The notes: a model not told the origin generated them from the letters alone. A DNA stretch of 64,000 bases from Talinum fruticosum (GCA_021018815.1 JAITYX010000118.1:186001-250000), one strand, 5' to 3'. Shown: positions 49,167 to 60,500, counted from the first letter of the stretch. A program made the numbers and translations.

Positions 49167-52100
49167 GTGAAGGTTAGTGTGGTTATAAATCATGGTGGGG
49201 AATTTGAGAAAAGGTCATTCTTAGTATATCGTGAGGGGGAATGCTATGTATATCCAGATGTGGACCCCGATTATCTTAGTGTGGATGACATAAAGGAAAT
49301 GGTTATGAAGTTAGGGTACCGAGAGAAGAGAATTAAAATTGTGTATTACAACGAATCCGGATAAACCTTTCGCGAGAGAGTCTTGTAGCTATTGAGAGAG
49401 ATGAACAAATTCATGGTATACTTACTATTATTGAACAACAGAACTTTGTTGAATTGTATGTTGAACATAATGATGTAGTTGATGATTGTGGAAAGAAAGG
49501 AGGTAAGGATGTTAAAGATGAGGGTGAGTTTATAAAGGGTGATGGAACCACCCCTTTTAATGACCTAAAAGGTTTGTCCGATGATGATAATTGGGTGAAT
49601 TCAGAGGATGAAGATGATGACGAATATGTTAAGGTTAGGGAAGAGAATAAAAAATTGAGGGAAGATGTTTTGAAAAATATGCAGTTGATTAATGGGAACA
49701 ATGCAACTGCAGATACACCTCACTTAGAATATGAATCGGACTATGCGAGAGCCCTTTATCCGGGTCAAGTGATGAAAATCATGACTCAAATAAGAGAAAG
49801 AAAAAGAAAAGGATAAAGTACCCTAGATATAGAGGCAGGGCAGCACTTAAAGATTACGAGCTGGAGGTTGGGATGTATTTTGTTGATAAGAAAGAATTTA
49901 AGAAAGTTGTGGATGATTATAAGATATTTAGAGGATACAATTTGAAGGTTGGGAAAAGTGATAAGGGTAGGTTGAATTACCAGTGCTCAATTGAGAATTG
50001 TGAGTGGTATGTTCATTGTTCTTACTATGGGACAACTAAGTCTTGGCAGATTAAAACTATGAGAACACCACATACATGTATCTCATTTGGTGTGGAAGGG
50101 GGAAGACAAGGATGAACATTGCCTGGCTTGCAAGTGAATACACATAGACTTTTAGGGTTATGCCTACTTTGAGGGTAATGGCTTTTAGGAGTTGGTTTTG
50201 AGGGAAAGAAATTATATGCCCTTGGTGTCTATGTGCTTAAGGGCTAGGAATTTGACATTAAGAGCCATTGTTGGAGACTACAAAGAACAGCTTGGACTGT
50301 TAAGGGATTATGCATATGAGGTATTCAAGTAGAACAGTAGGTCAACAATCAAGTTTGCAACAACCAAAACTCGGGAGGGGTATATTTTCAAATCATTGTA
50401 CATGTGTGTAGGGAGCCCAAAGAGAGGATTCTTAGCAGGGTGCAGGCGGGTTTTATCAATTGATGCATGCTTCATTAAAGGACCATGAAATGATCAAGTC
50501 TATGTGGCTGTAGGCGGGGATGCAAATAATCGGATGTACCCCGTAGCTTGGGGTGTATCTCGGGTAGAGAATGCTGCTAGTTGGACATGGTTTACCAAGT
50601 AGTTAATTGAAGACCTGCATATTGGTGATGGGTATGGTTGGGTTATCATATCCGATCAGCAAAAGGTTAGTATTATACTCAAATATTGATTGATTTACTT
50701 ATAATTCACCTGCTTGCATTTTTATATAATGTATTACTAACATTGTTTTCTTAATAGGGTCTTATGGACGCTATATCAACGCTCTTGCCAAAATGTGAGA
50801 ATAGACTTTATGCTAAACATGTCTATGTAAATCTTAGGAAGACCTGGAAAAGATTAGTGTATAGGGATGCCTTTTGGAATCTTGCTAAGAGCACAAACGA
50901 GATATAGTTCAATAAGTATAAGAAAGAAATCCATGACTTAGACCCTGCTGCATGGAACCATTTAGACAGAAAGGATCCTAAACATTTCTGCAGAAGTTTC
51001 TTTTCCACCACAGTGAAGTGTGATTCTGTGGACAATAATATGGCAGAAATCTTCAATGGGAGTATTGTTGCAGTTAGGTACAAGCCAATTCGGACAATGC
51101 TTGATGATATTTACAATTCTATGATAAATAGGATTGCTAAAAGACAAGGATGGGCTGCAACTTTAGATCATCCAATTTGCCCTAGAATCATCACTAAGCC
51201 GCAAGCCAAAAAAGATCAATCTAGAGTTTGGATTGCACCGAGGGTTGGAAATGGGTTGTATAGTGTTAAGTATGGGATGGAATGGTTCATTGTGGATATG
51301 AATGAAAAAGTTTGTTCTTGCGAGACATTGGCAACTAAGTGGCATCCCATGCCCCCATGCTATATCTGTTATGAGGCTTGAGAGGTTAGACCACTGTGAA
51401 CTATGTTGATGAGTGTTACAAAACCGAGTTGTTAAGGAACACATATGCACATACTCTCCATCCCCTTAATGGGAAGGACATGTGGGAAAAGGCAGGTGGG
51501 GAGGCAATCACCGTACCAAAGTTTAAGTTTAAGAAGAAATTGAATCAATTGTGGAAAAGAAGGCTTGAAGAAGGAGAGAAAAAGACTAGCAGACAAAGCA
51601 TCTAAGAGAAGATGTGTAGTGCACTTGCTCTATCTCGTGGTCAAGAAGGGCATAACTCTTTGACATGCCCTCATAAGGTATCCCACTTTAAGGCTTTATT
51701 TGATTATAAGAAAATAGGTTGGAAAGAAAATTGAAATGGAAAAAAAGTGATGAGGAAAAAAGTTAAGAAAAATTGATTTTTTTCTTGTGTTTGGTTCAAG
51801 GAAAAATAGAGGAAAAAAATTAGAATCCTTTTCCAACTTTTTATCCATCTACCACATTAGAGAGAAAATACTCAATAGCATTGATTAATTGAGAGGAGAG
51901 AGAAAATTGTTAATGACTTTTCTTAATAGAATTCTCTCTTTTCTTAATAGAATTCTCTCTTTTCTTCATTTCTCTCTCTTTGTGAATTTTTCCTCCATTT
52001 TCCTCTCAGCTTTGGAAGGAAAATATCATTGACCAAAATGACAATTTTTCATAAGTTTTTCCATCAAACTTTTTTTTCTCTCATTTTTCTTCAATTCAAA

Positions 52101-52791
52101 CAAGGGAAAGAAATTCATTTTTCACATTTTTTTCTTTCCTTCAATTTTCTTAAAATCAAATGGAGCCTAAGGTCATGCTGAATTTTGATATTATGATATC
52201 TATAATGTTAGTTATACACCAATCTTCGATGACAGGCTGCACCTGTACATGCCAAAAAAGGAAAAGACACTGGGGCCATCAACAAGGACAAGTCCAAGGA
52301 CACATAAAGCAGTCATCGCCAAGGGTGCACAAACAGACTAAGTTGCAAGTATGGTTAGATATTTTAATGAATTCAGTTATGAATCTTCTAGTTGTCACTT
52401 ATCAAATTAACTTATTTTCATTCAGGTGAGAAGACCATCATCCGCCCTCGTTGCGGATGCCTCATCTCAGCCTAATCCCCGAGTTGCTCACACAAGATTC
52501 ATCCGCCCCTGTTTTGCCAAATTCTCAGCCAACCGAGTTGCTCACACAAGATTCATCTCGCTCCTGCCCATGTTTTGCCAAATTCTAAGCGGACTCAAAC
52601 ATGTCAACGAAGAAAAAGACCTCAACTCTTGTTGTGCCAATTGCGAAGGGAGCCCTTCACAAAAGAAAATGAAGAAAAGCCCTTCAAAGAAAAGGTCTTC
52701 TTCTTCCACTTCAATGTCACCTTTGAGAAGATCCGGCAGGATGAGAAAGGCTTTATTTCCGACTAAGACATATATTGTCATCGATGAATGA
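49167..52791 (+). pseudogene. MURA-type transposase of the MULE
   Basis: Domains in order: a MULE N-terminal region (VINHGGEFEK..., DDIKEMVMKLGY) at 49170-49362; an acidic linker (49454-49700); a Mut DNA-binding domain at 49855-50085 (YELEVGMYFVDKKEFKKVV, CEWYVHCSYYG, HTC); the DDE core with LSIDACFIKGP (first Asp, about 50455-50485), GGDANNRMYPVAWGVS and IISDQQK (second Asp, about 50650); a 92-bp GT-AG intron (50666-50757); DSVDNNMAEIFNG and ICPRIITKPQAKK; a SWIM finger with CSC (about 51320) and, in a shifted frame, CPH at about 51350; and a basic tail after an intron ending at 52425. The start is uncertain (GTG at 49167 where an ATG is expected). Stops (for example 49362 and 50113), frameshifts and a MITE insertion make it a pseudogene. 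A live protein would bind the TIRs and catalyse cut-and-paste transposition. Confidence 0.9.
51692..52167. mobile_element. Tourist-like MITE inside the transposase gene (476 bp)
   Basis: The ends GGCTTTATTTGATTATAAG and inverted GGCTCCATTTGATTTTAAG are flanked by TAA on both sides (51689-51691 and 52168-52170). The inner sequence is nearly symmetrical too (AAGAAAAT..GGAAAG). The transposase tail resumes after it, so it is an insertion into an already-present gene. Confidence 0.82.
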
Positions 52792-53535
52792 CAAGTGTCG
52801 GCAAATGTGGTAGGAAATATGTAGTAAGGTAAACTGTAGATGTATTATCTTTTGGACAGACATTGCTTTTAGACTGAATTGCTCAATGTTCTTTTTTAGA
52901 CAGCGTGTACAAAATGTATAGTACAGTTGAGTTGTCATTTTTGGGGTCTATGCTTCAATGCTATCTACAAGGGTAAAAACTGAAATGCTCAATGTCATTT
53001 TTTTGGACAGAACTAGCAATGACAATGATATTGCCTAAGTTGTGAACTTTCACTTATTTGTGATTATGCTCTCCAAGATGTGAATTTTCAGTTATTGATT
53101 ATGTATATGCTTCAATGCTAGTTATCATCTTCAACTTCAATGTTGCAGGGGTAACATATATTCTCACACATCATATTCCAAAATGTGTCTCCTAATTGCA
53201 CCTGTTGTGCCACAAGATCGTTTAACTTTCAGTATTAAAATGCTCATTTCATAAATTATAAACAAACAACATAAAACAAATTATGCATTAACCATAAAAG
53301 AATTATATGAATCAAACTTCAGGTTTCATTCCATCATATCATGACTACAAAAGTTAGTCCAAAATACATTGACTTCTGCCCCCCAAAAGATACATTTCTC
53401 CGTATAAAAATTTACAATTCACCTAAATCAGGTCAAATTTTTGACATGTATTCTCCAAAATTCACTAATCCCTCCAACACAAAATATATTATCCTAAATC
53501 ATATCCCCTTACCCATTCCTAACCCACAAATGCAC

Positions 53536-54013
53536 CTACCAATAGATACTCTTCCCTTTCGCAACTAACCCAAAGACAATGACAATCACAACACAAAATA
53601 ACATCATCGGAATCATAAAAATCCTCTCTCTGTTCACATATCCGTTGGCCTCCATTTTCAACTTTTTATTCTTCCCCTTCAACTTCCTCAATTCCTCTCT
53701 CTCTCTACTGCTGTTTGTTGCTTCAAATTCCGTAGTTCTTCAACATCTCGACTAAGAACTTCATTTTGCATAATCAAGCCTATTACCATCAATCTTATGT
53801 GGTCGCAAAGAGAGTCATCCACCCATTCAAAATAATTACAAACCCCAACCATTTCCTACCTTTTGCACCTCGCGAACCTCCTCACAGGATTCTTCGTTGT
53901 CATGCTTGTCAAAATTATGCATTTCTTTCCACATTTACATCGCCTCGACAATGTGAAAAATAGGGACAAGAACGTCATGCATGAATTGGGCTTCGAGCAG
54001 CGGAACTTGACAT
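53536..54013 (-). pseudogene. GRF-type zinc-finger protein with C-terminal membrane segment, second gene of the MULE
   Basis: Read on the minus strand from ATG at 54013: MSSSAARSPIHA and a frameshift, then the GRF finger RRCKCGKKCIILTSMTTKNP, VRRFARCKR, one stop, and VCNYFEWVDDSLCDHIRL. This gives the C.C....NP.RRF..C...C.YFEWVDD pattern of zf-GRF. A heptad-like coiled coil follows (NEVLSRDVEELRNLKQQ, then after a frameshift ELRKLKGKNKKLKME), and a hydrophobic C-terminal segment (IFMIPMMLFCVVIVIVFGLV) before TAG at 53536. About 150 residues fits the small plant GRF proteins. The gene starts about 200 bp inside the right TIR and converges on the transposase gene, with 745 bp between their ends. 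Its role is unknown: the finger may bind single-stranded nucleic acid as in other GRF proteins, and the membrane segment is unusual for a transposition factor. The alternative, host-gene capture, is possible. Confidence 0.8.
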
Positions 54014-54199
54014 TTTTCACTCGTAAATGTGGTCGATTTTAGATGAATTACAAAATCCCTAAACCAATTTCCAAAATCATCTTTCCCCTTCCCCCAATTC
54101 GATCTCCCCTTCTCTCTCAAACCCTAGCCCCTTTCAACTTCGAAAATCCTAGCATTTGGAGGGAACTACCTAAATGCTTCCTCTAGCCTTTTAATTCCC

Positions 54200-54413
54200 A
54201 ATATATGACTAAAACCCGCCCAACGCTGCCCAAAATGAAAACCACCTAAAAAAACTGAAAAATAGTTAAAAATCGGCTAAAACCCCTTTTGTGGGCCCCA
54301 AGGGTAAATTTTGCATGGTTTTACTTCATTAATGGCACGAATAAACGAAAAAACAATTAGAGGGCAAAACTTTATTTCTCGAACACTTTAAGGGCAAATA
54401 TATCCGAGGACTC
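54200..54413 (-). repeat. Right terminal inverted repeat of the MULE
   Basis: This is the inverted partner of 48397-48600. The GRF gene reads inward from it, so it probably serves as that gene's promoter. Confidence 0.9.
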
Positions 54414-54506
54414 CTATATATAAAGCTAAGTTGTTCAAATTAAAGCACACCTACCTCTTAACTTTTCTAGATTATTACAATTGAGAATTCTTTTTATTCA
54501 ACAAAT

Positions 54507-55525
54507 ATGGCATCATCATCTTCATTGTAAGTTATAAATGTGTCTTCAATTTCCATTAGCTTCAATACATATATGTTTATTAATATTTTTTCAATTTTTG
54601 GTGTTTAGGCAAGAAACTTCAAAATCCACTACAAATTACGCATTGTTGAAATATCTAACACAAGAGAAAGAAGATTGGAAAATCAAGACATGAGTCTCAT
54701 GTTTGTGAAATGTCAAAAGCAACAAAAAGAAAGAAGATATCATAAGCACTCGAATGGTCTTAATTGATGAAAAGGTTTTCAGTTGTCCCTAAGTTTTCTT
54801 TTAGTCAAATTGATCAACTTTTTTGTTATAGAGTTTTATTTTTCCCCTAATAATAATAATATTTTTCATTACGTATTTTCCATTACAGTCGATTACATCC
54901 ATGCAAGTAAGAAAGGGAAATATTTCTCATAAATTTTGGGATAGATTGGTGGAGGGTCATGTTTACTTCTTTAAAAATTGTAAGGTAAAAAAAATAAAGA
55001 TGAATATCATGTGGTTAGTGAAAACAAAATTATGTTTTATTTCCACCCGATTACTATTGTGAGAGGCCTACAAGAATATTGTACCAACATTCCAAGGCAT
55101 AAGTTTGATTTTGTTGATTTTGAGAATCTTCATCTTCATAAGAAAAACGACTCAGTATTAACGAGTAATATTGTGAATTTTATAAAGACTCATATCCATA
55201 AGTTCATTTTTTCGACTATGTTATCTAACAATCCTGGTTCATTGTTAGATGTGATTGGGCGCTTGGTTAATGAAGGACCAATTGAAAGTAAGAATGTTTA
55301 TGACAAACCTAAGCAATGTCAAATTATTGAGATTGAAGACCTATGGTATGTAAATTGCGTATATTCAAAAATTAAAATTTTTATAAAATAAATTAAAATT
55401 ATGAATTCTAACTTACAAAATCCAACTCACCATTTGGGAAGATAAACTTGATGAGTATGAACAAGCAAAGACGTTAACCAATGGAGAGATTTATTCGTTG
55501 ATCTTTATTTCAAGCAATGTTTAGA
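54507..55525 (+). pseudogene. RPA-like (OB-fold) protein gene of the outer Helitron
   Basis: ATG at 54507 gives MASSSSL, a GT at 54527 opens an intron, and the next exon reads TTNYALLKYLTQEKEDWKIK, typical of the first OB-fold of RPA70-like proteins in plant Helitrons. After frameshifts come IISTRMVLIDEK, another intron, FWDRLVEGHVYFFKN, then the open stretch from 55011 with VSENKIMFYFHPITIVRGL, IPRHKFDFVDFENL, LLDVIGRLVNEGPIE and IEIEDLW, ending at a GTATGT donor (about 55348). LTIWEDKLDEYEQAKTL follows at 55421-55525. RPA-like genes accompany Rep/helicase in plant autonomous Helitrons and are thought to bind single-stranded DNA. The C-terminal zinc-finger OB-fold is absent and stops interrupt it, so it is dead. 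Confidence 0.85.
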
Positions 55526-56204
55526 GATTTATTTTTTATGATATTGTACATCGTAAATATTAGCATAAATTGTAGTCAACTATAAATATCACAATATTAC
55601 CCTAACCCTTTTTGTAACCTTCAATTACAATGATATATTCTTTTTTTTTTTTTTTTTGTCAAGAGGAATAAGAGGGCAGGGGCAACCAAACATTAAACCT
55701 AGCGTATCCCGTATCAATATCTCATTAGTAATTATTATATTATCTTAAATTGCCTTTTTGTTGTCATTGTTAGGTACGTTTTTGTATTATAAAAACTCAC
55801 TACTTATGATTTATTTAAATTTTTTAAAAACTTATTATCATAGTTTAGATATTATTTTTCTAACATTAATATTAGAGGTGTTTGGTTGACAATGACATTA
55901 GCACCAAAATATAATTAACATTTAATTTTGGAGTTGATTAGAGAAAGGAGATATTAAAAGATGGTAAGTACTGAGATGACCTTAATTGATAAAAAAATGT
56001 TTTAACTTCTAAATTTTCTCAACTAACCAAAAAATAATAAATCCAAATTATTTTAACATGTTTAATTTTTTTCCTCCCAATAATAATATGTTTTTGGTTT
56101 CTCTATAAAAAATTTTATTTATTTGATTTTCCTTAAATTTTATTACATCCATGCAGAATTAAAGGGGATTTTGCTTAATAAATTATCCTAATATATATTA
56201 TCTC

Positions 56205-56236
56205 ATGATCGTGTGAAGCACGGAATTTTCATTAGT
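56205..56236 (+). other. 3' terminal hairpin and end of the outer Helitron
   Basis: CGTG-TGAA-GCACGG is followed by AATTTTC and ATTAG before T. It equals the inner Helitron's end (hairpin, 7 bases, CTAG, T) except for one base in the terminal tetranucleotide. Confidence 0.7.
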
Positions 56237-56612
56237 ATTTAATATATAATCATCTCTCAATTGGTTGGTCATAATCAAAATCAATAGCACAACATATTAA
56301 AGCATATAATCAACAAGTACGATCAAAAGCAAGTTGAAAGCCATACTAATTAAATTGATTAAAACTCTCCAAAAGAAAGAGACAGTAATGTGCACCAAAA
56401 GAAGGGATAAACCGATTGTTAGAAATGGATAACCAATATTTATTGAGACAGAGCATACAAGTAGCAACATAACAAAATAAAAAGATTGGAGCTTACCATC
56501 GGTTAAAAAACCAATAGTAGCCCCTATAAGAACAACACATTAAAAGACTCATATATTTGTTGAGATATTATGACAGGGTCATAAATTATTAATGACATTT
56601 AATTAGCATCCT

Positions 56613-57268
56613 CTAGACCGTGACATATTGGCGAAGAAGGGAGGAACCAAGACCAGCAGAAGCATCGGCTTCAAATGAGGTGCATTGGTTCTTTGTTTCT
56701 TCTATGGTGTACGGCGGCTCATCCGTGGCCAGCCAACGGTAGACTTCAAATTCCCTTCGGTACCTTGTGTTACCCAACTGGGTAGCTTCTACGTTCACAA
56801 AATCGAGATACCAACCAGAAAGAGGGCCTCTGTCGTCATGACCTATAGTCATTTGACAAGGATCGAAGCAGTTCATGAGGGGAGTACGGATCACGAATTG
56901 ATCAAGTGCACCTTGCTCAAAGTAGTCGTAAATTGGCCCGTTGGTCCCATGAAATGCGATGTTATCTACTGCCACAGGGCACCGGTCAGGATTAGAGCAT
57001 AGCCTTAAGAACACCCTAGCATTCGTCCCCGCAAGCCATCTGTTTCCTGTTTGTATCGTGACAGTGTAACTGCATTGCTGCATCCGGAGATAGATAGATA
57101 CGTCAAATTTAAATAATTAAATCAAATAAAACAAATAGCTCGTGTTACATATTTGGGTCATTAAAAAAACGAAGAAACGAAACATACGGCCGAGGAGTGG
57201 GAAACGAAACCCAAAAGGATCAAGACCAAGCAATTGCAAAGCCAAACATGCTTTGCTTGCAACTCCAT
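56613..57268 (-). CDS. PLAT/LH2-domain secreted protein (two exons, 181 aa)
   Basis: Exon 1 (57188-57268) encodes 27 residues, MELQAKHVWLCNCLVLILLG then FVSHSSA: a signal peptide. A GT-AG intron (57078-57187, GTATGT donor, TGCAG acceptor, phase 0) leads to exon 2 (56613-57077). The mature part is a plant PLAT domain: CSYTVTIQTG (29-38), WLAGT, GPIYDYFEQGALDQF (74-88), Cys97 and Cys101, GWYLDFVNVE (115-124), FEVYRWLATDEPPY (137-150) and Cys159. The cysteines suggest disulfides. Length and layout fit the small plant PLAT/ATS3-like stress proteins (about 180 aa), believed to act in the ER or apoplast; the lipid or protein ligand is not known. There are no stops or frameshifts. It lies 377 bp from a Helitron end. 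This is the one gene here that looks intact; a recent pseudogene cannot be excluded by eye. Confidence 0.88.
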
Positions 57269-57356
57269 CACCACCAAACACTCTCAAGTTTAATATTTGC
57301 TACTCTAAGCTATTATGTTGTATTGAACGCATTCTCGGTGCATCAGAGAGCTTCTC

Positions 57357-57362
57357 TTTATA
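57357..57362 (-). promoter_or_regulatory. TATA box of the PLAT gene
   Basis: TATAAA (within GTCTATAAAGAG on the minus strand) lies 89 bases upstream of the ATG, which predicts a transcript start near 57330 and a leader of about 60 bases. Confidence 0.6.
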
Positions 57363-57369
57363 GACATTA

Positions 57370-58922
57370 ATTATAATAATACTTGCACCCTAAAAAAAAA
57401 AAGAATAACATTAAAATAATATAATATGTGTAGGCATGCTTAGTTACTTATCACGAGGCGGAGGAGATGAGTCTCTACCAATCACATTGCCCATGCTTAC
57501 CACACGCCGCCTATTACGTCCTCATTAACACTTATTAGTATTATGACAGACTAATACCCGCATTTCTTCAGAGTTGACTTTTTAAATAGTTGTATAATAA
57601 TTAAAAAATATCATTAAATAATTATTTAATTTATAAAATATTTAAATTAAAATATATTAATTTAAAACTCAATTAATCGTTCATGGTATATAACAACAGT
57701 TTAATATTTTATTATATGCACTATGGTTTAACGTCATTAATAATCTATCTATATATACACATAATCAAATATAAAAAGTTATGTAATTATACTTTTACCA
57801 TCATTGCACGTAAGTTCTACATTTTGTATGTAGTACGGAGAAGAATTGCAAATAACATCTTGAAGAATGGTAAAATTCACGTGCTTTATCTATTTCTAAT
57901 AGTAACCTAACTAATGGAAACAATGAACTCAAACTTTAATACATTTGATATAGTTTAAAAATGTACTTAAGATGAAAAAAAGAAGGAATACCCTAAACAT
58001 TTTTAATTTTCTTGATTTTATTTTATAGGACAAAAATAAAGTTGGTACATAGAATTGTTAACAACCCGCCGTTAAAGCATATTGTCAAACCCATCCACCC
58101 GCCCCCCAAAAAAAACTTTTTGTATAAAAAAACTTCTTACAAATTAAACAATAAACCATTGGTAAATTTATCTTTTAAATCCTTAAAACCCGTATATTTC
58201 ATTTGATTTATTTGTTTTTACTAGACCTATCAATTCGGGTAAGCGGGTTAAATTCGGTTTAGGTATGTTTAGGTTCGGATAAAATAGGGATTGGGTGTAT
58301 TTCGGGTTTCGGGTAAAATACATGCGGTCGTATATCGAGTTATATGGGATTCGGGTCAACCCAACGGGTTGAAAAGTATTTGCATGAGGACTACATTGAA
58401 TCGAACGATTTGACCGCTTTATTTGTATAAATGAGACCAATGAAAGGTTATGCTAATAATGAGCTAAATAATAATGAGTGATTCTATTAATGACTCTTTT
58501 AAAATTTTGATGTTTATTTCAACTGTTTTATTATACTAATTCACATGTTACATTTGTTAAATTATTATCAATTGTAATAAAGATTAATATTATAACAAAG
58601 TTTTATGCATATCTACTCTATTTTAAAATAAATCGAAAAAGAGTTAATTTGGTCGACTAAGTGACCCATTTTATTCACCAGAAAAATCTTGCCTTCATCT
58701 TAACCCTACCTAGTGCCCATCCTAGACGTTGTGATTCAAGTATGACTAGAACAATTTCAAATAAAATAAAAATTAGAGATTTACAATAAATTAAAATTAT
58801 TATTTGTGTATTTTTTATATTTTTTTAATATATTATGCCATTTGAGTCTATGCATATTTTGTTAAAATTTTATTATGTATAGTTTTAATATATAAATTTT
58901 TTATGAGAAATAAGTTGAGATA
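57370..58922. other. Upstream region of the PLAT gene and AT-rich intergenic DNA
   Basis: A less AT-rich island at 57440-57520 contains CACACGCCGCC (about 57500-57511), which resembles the GCC core of ethylene-response elements; this is only a suggestion. At 58225-58370 a run of TTCGGGT/TCGGGTTTCGGGT words recurs, typical of a dispersed plant repeat. No other gene was seen. Confidence 0.45.
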
Positions 58923-59870
58923 CACTACAAAAAGGCGTTTTAAAAACGAAAATTTTGTCTCTAAATTACAAAATTTCATCTCCAAATACATTTAGGAGTG
59001 TTTGGTTGGAGGTTTGGGAATGGAATTTGATATTTTTAGGTATCAATTTTGCATAACTTGTGTTTGGTTGAACTTTTAAGGAATGAGATTTAATTTTTAG
59101 GGGTATCAAATCCCCTCAAATCCAAAGATTTTGATTCCTCCCATGTTTTAGATATATCAAATCTCATTCCTCTAAGGAATCAATTTTTTTTTCAAAAAAA
59201 TATTCATGAAATCCCATTTTCTTCCATTTTTCATTAAATCTCAATTATTAATAAAATATGCTTATGTTTATTTTTATTTTATGATATATCACTTAAATTT
59301 TTCAAATGTTTCGTAAGTTATAAAGTTTATATAGAAAATGTCACTTTTACACATAGATGAAGGTTAACATGAATCTTATTTGCTAATTTTAATTAGAACA
59401 CATTATGAAACTATTTTCAAATAAAGCTTATGAAGTCCATTTGTTGTTATTTAAATTTTTTTGTCATATTTTTTTGTTATAATGGTATATAATTTTGGTT
59501 TGTAAATTTGATAAAAAAATAAAGGATTAATTAAAGATGATAAATACAATTTATTTAAAAAATGGAGGTTTAAAATCGATTCTTCACATTTACAAGAAAA
59601 AACATAATTTTAGTTTAAAAATGTATTAAAAAACAGTTTTGATTTCATTCCATAACTAAACCAAACATTAAAAATTGAGTTCCGATTTCATTGCTGATAT
59701 GAACCAAACACTTGATTTCATAAATCAAGTCTCATTCCATTCTTTTTAGATTTCAGATTTCATTTCATCCCATTCCAATGCTAGTGAACCAAACAACCCC
59801 TTAGAGATGAATTAGAAACGAAAAGCATTTCGTTTCTATTTTTTTTTCAATTGATTTCCTTTTTTATGTT
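58923..59870 (+). mobile_element. Possible CACTA-type left terminus with inserted MITE
   Basis: CACTACAAAAAGGCG at 58923 is followed by AAAACGAAAATTTTGTCTC words, and after the MITE by GAAACGAAAAGCATTTCGTTTC. A CACTA... end followed by short subterminal palindromes fits a CACTA element. I did not find the matching right end. Confidence 0.4.
58995..59800. mobile_element. Tourist-like MITE (806 bp)
   Basis: It starts GGAGTGTTTGGTT and ends with inverted GGGGTTGTTTGGTT, with TTA on both sides (58992-58994 and 59801-59803). Just inside both ends are GGGAATGGAATTTG / GGAATGGGATGAAATG words. Removing it joins CCAAATACATTTA to GAGATGAATTAG. Confidence 0.78.
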
Positions 59871-60215
59871 GTAACACCAACTTATCTAAATTTTTGCAAG
59901 ATTTTTTTTTGGTAACACCAGATTATCTTTGTTTTTAATTAATTTCTTTTTTGTTTTTTGGTAATACCCATTTATCTAATTTTTGTAGTCGATTTCTGAA
60001 TATTTTTTTGTAACACCAATTTATGTATTTTCTCTGTAAGATTTCTTTTTATTATTTGGTAACACCAATTAATTTATTTTTTAATTGATTTTTTATATAA
60101 CCAAAATTTATATATTTTTGTAACACCAATTTATCTTTCTTTTTGTAAGATTTAAATTTTTTAAAATTTTTAATTAATTTCTCTTGTTGTTTTATAACAC
60201 CAATTTATCTATTTG
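59870..60215 (+). repeat. GTAACACCAATTTATCT minisatellite
   Basis: About eight imperfect copies of GTAACACCAATTTATCT, separated by T-rich spacers of 20-60 bp, often with TGTAAGATTT or TTTTTAATTAATTTC in between, start near 59872, 59911, 59961, 60010, 60059, 60098, 60119 and 60194. Confidence 0.8.
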
Positions 60216-60384
60216 TTTAGAGAGAAAGAGAGTTATATGTAAGGTTGCGCTTATAGTGGTTGTCGTCACACAACAACAAATATAATTAGAAAATCTAAAC
60301 CATACATATATACGTGTAAATTTGAACTGTTGATTTTCATTAAAACTTGTTTAATATATACCCAATTCATCAAATCTATTGTCG

Positions 60385-60500
60385 AACGGTGAGTGGCTTA
60401 CTGCCCTCCCTGCCAGGCGCTTCCCCCTCCCCACATTCGAATCTGAGTGGTATAAACTTCCCTTCGGGTAATTTGTGTGTGGTGGTGGGGTGATTTAGAC
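60385..60500 (+). mobile_element. Possible tRNA-derived SINE head
   Basis: GGTGAGTGGCTTA (box A-like) and ATTCGAATCT (box B-like) lie about 55 bases apart in a GC-richer patch inside AT-rich DNA. The spacing and words fit a SINE head. No clean tail or target duplication was seen. Confidence 0.35.

Larger units (their letters stand above)
48397..54413. mobile_element. Mutator-like element (MULE) with two convergent genes, 6017 bp
   Basis: About 200-bp TIRs lie at both ends (left AGAGTCATCGGATATATTTG..., right inverted GAGTCCTCGGATATATTTG...). A 9-bp duplication CTATATATA occurs at 48388-48396 and 54414-54422; 9 bp is the Mutator hallmark. Inside are a MURA-type transposase reading rightward and a GRF zinc-finger gene reading leftward, each starting near one TIR. 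A Tourist-like MITE (51692-52167) sits in the transposase gene. The whole lies in the outer Helitron. Stops in both genes show that this copy is not autonomous now. Confidence 0.93.

Noticed and set aside
50823..51450. Several minus-strand frames within the MULE
   Set aside because: They are antisense shadows of the transposase exon, whose MURA domains are clearly on the plus strand.
53341..53568. 75-codon plus-strand frame
   Set aside because: It overlaps the 3' end of the minus-strand GRF gene and its downstream region; it is Pro/Asn/Ile-rich with no domain.
55645..55735. T run followed by an AGGGCAGGGGCAACC patch, thought to be an inverted SINE or LINE tail
   Set aside because: No box A/B words or protein blocks were found; the evidence is too weak to list as an element.
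56685..57002. 105-codon plus-strand frame
   Set aside because: It is antisense to exon 2 of the PLAT gene; the minus strand carries the domain, signal peptide and intron.
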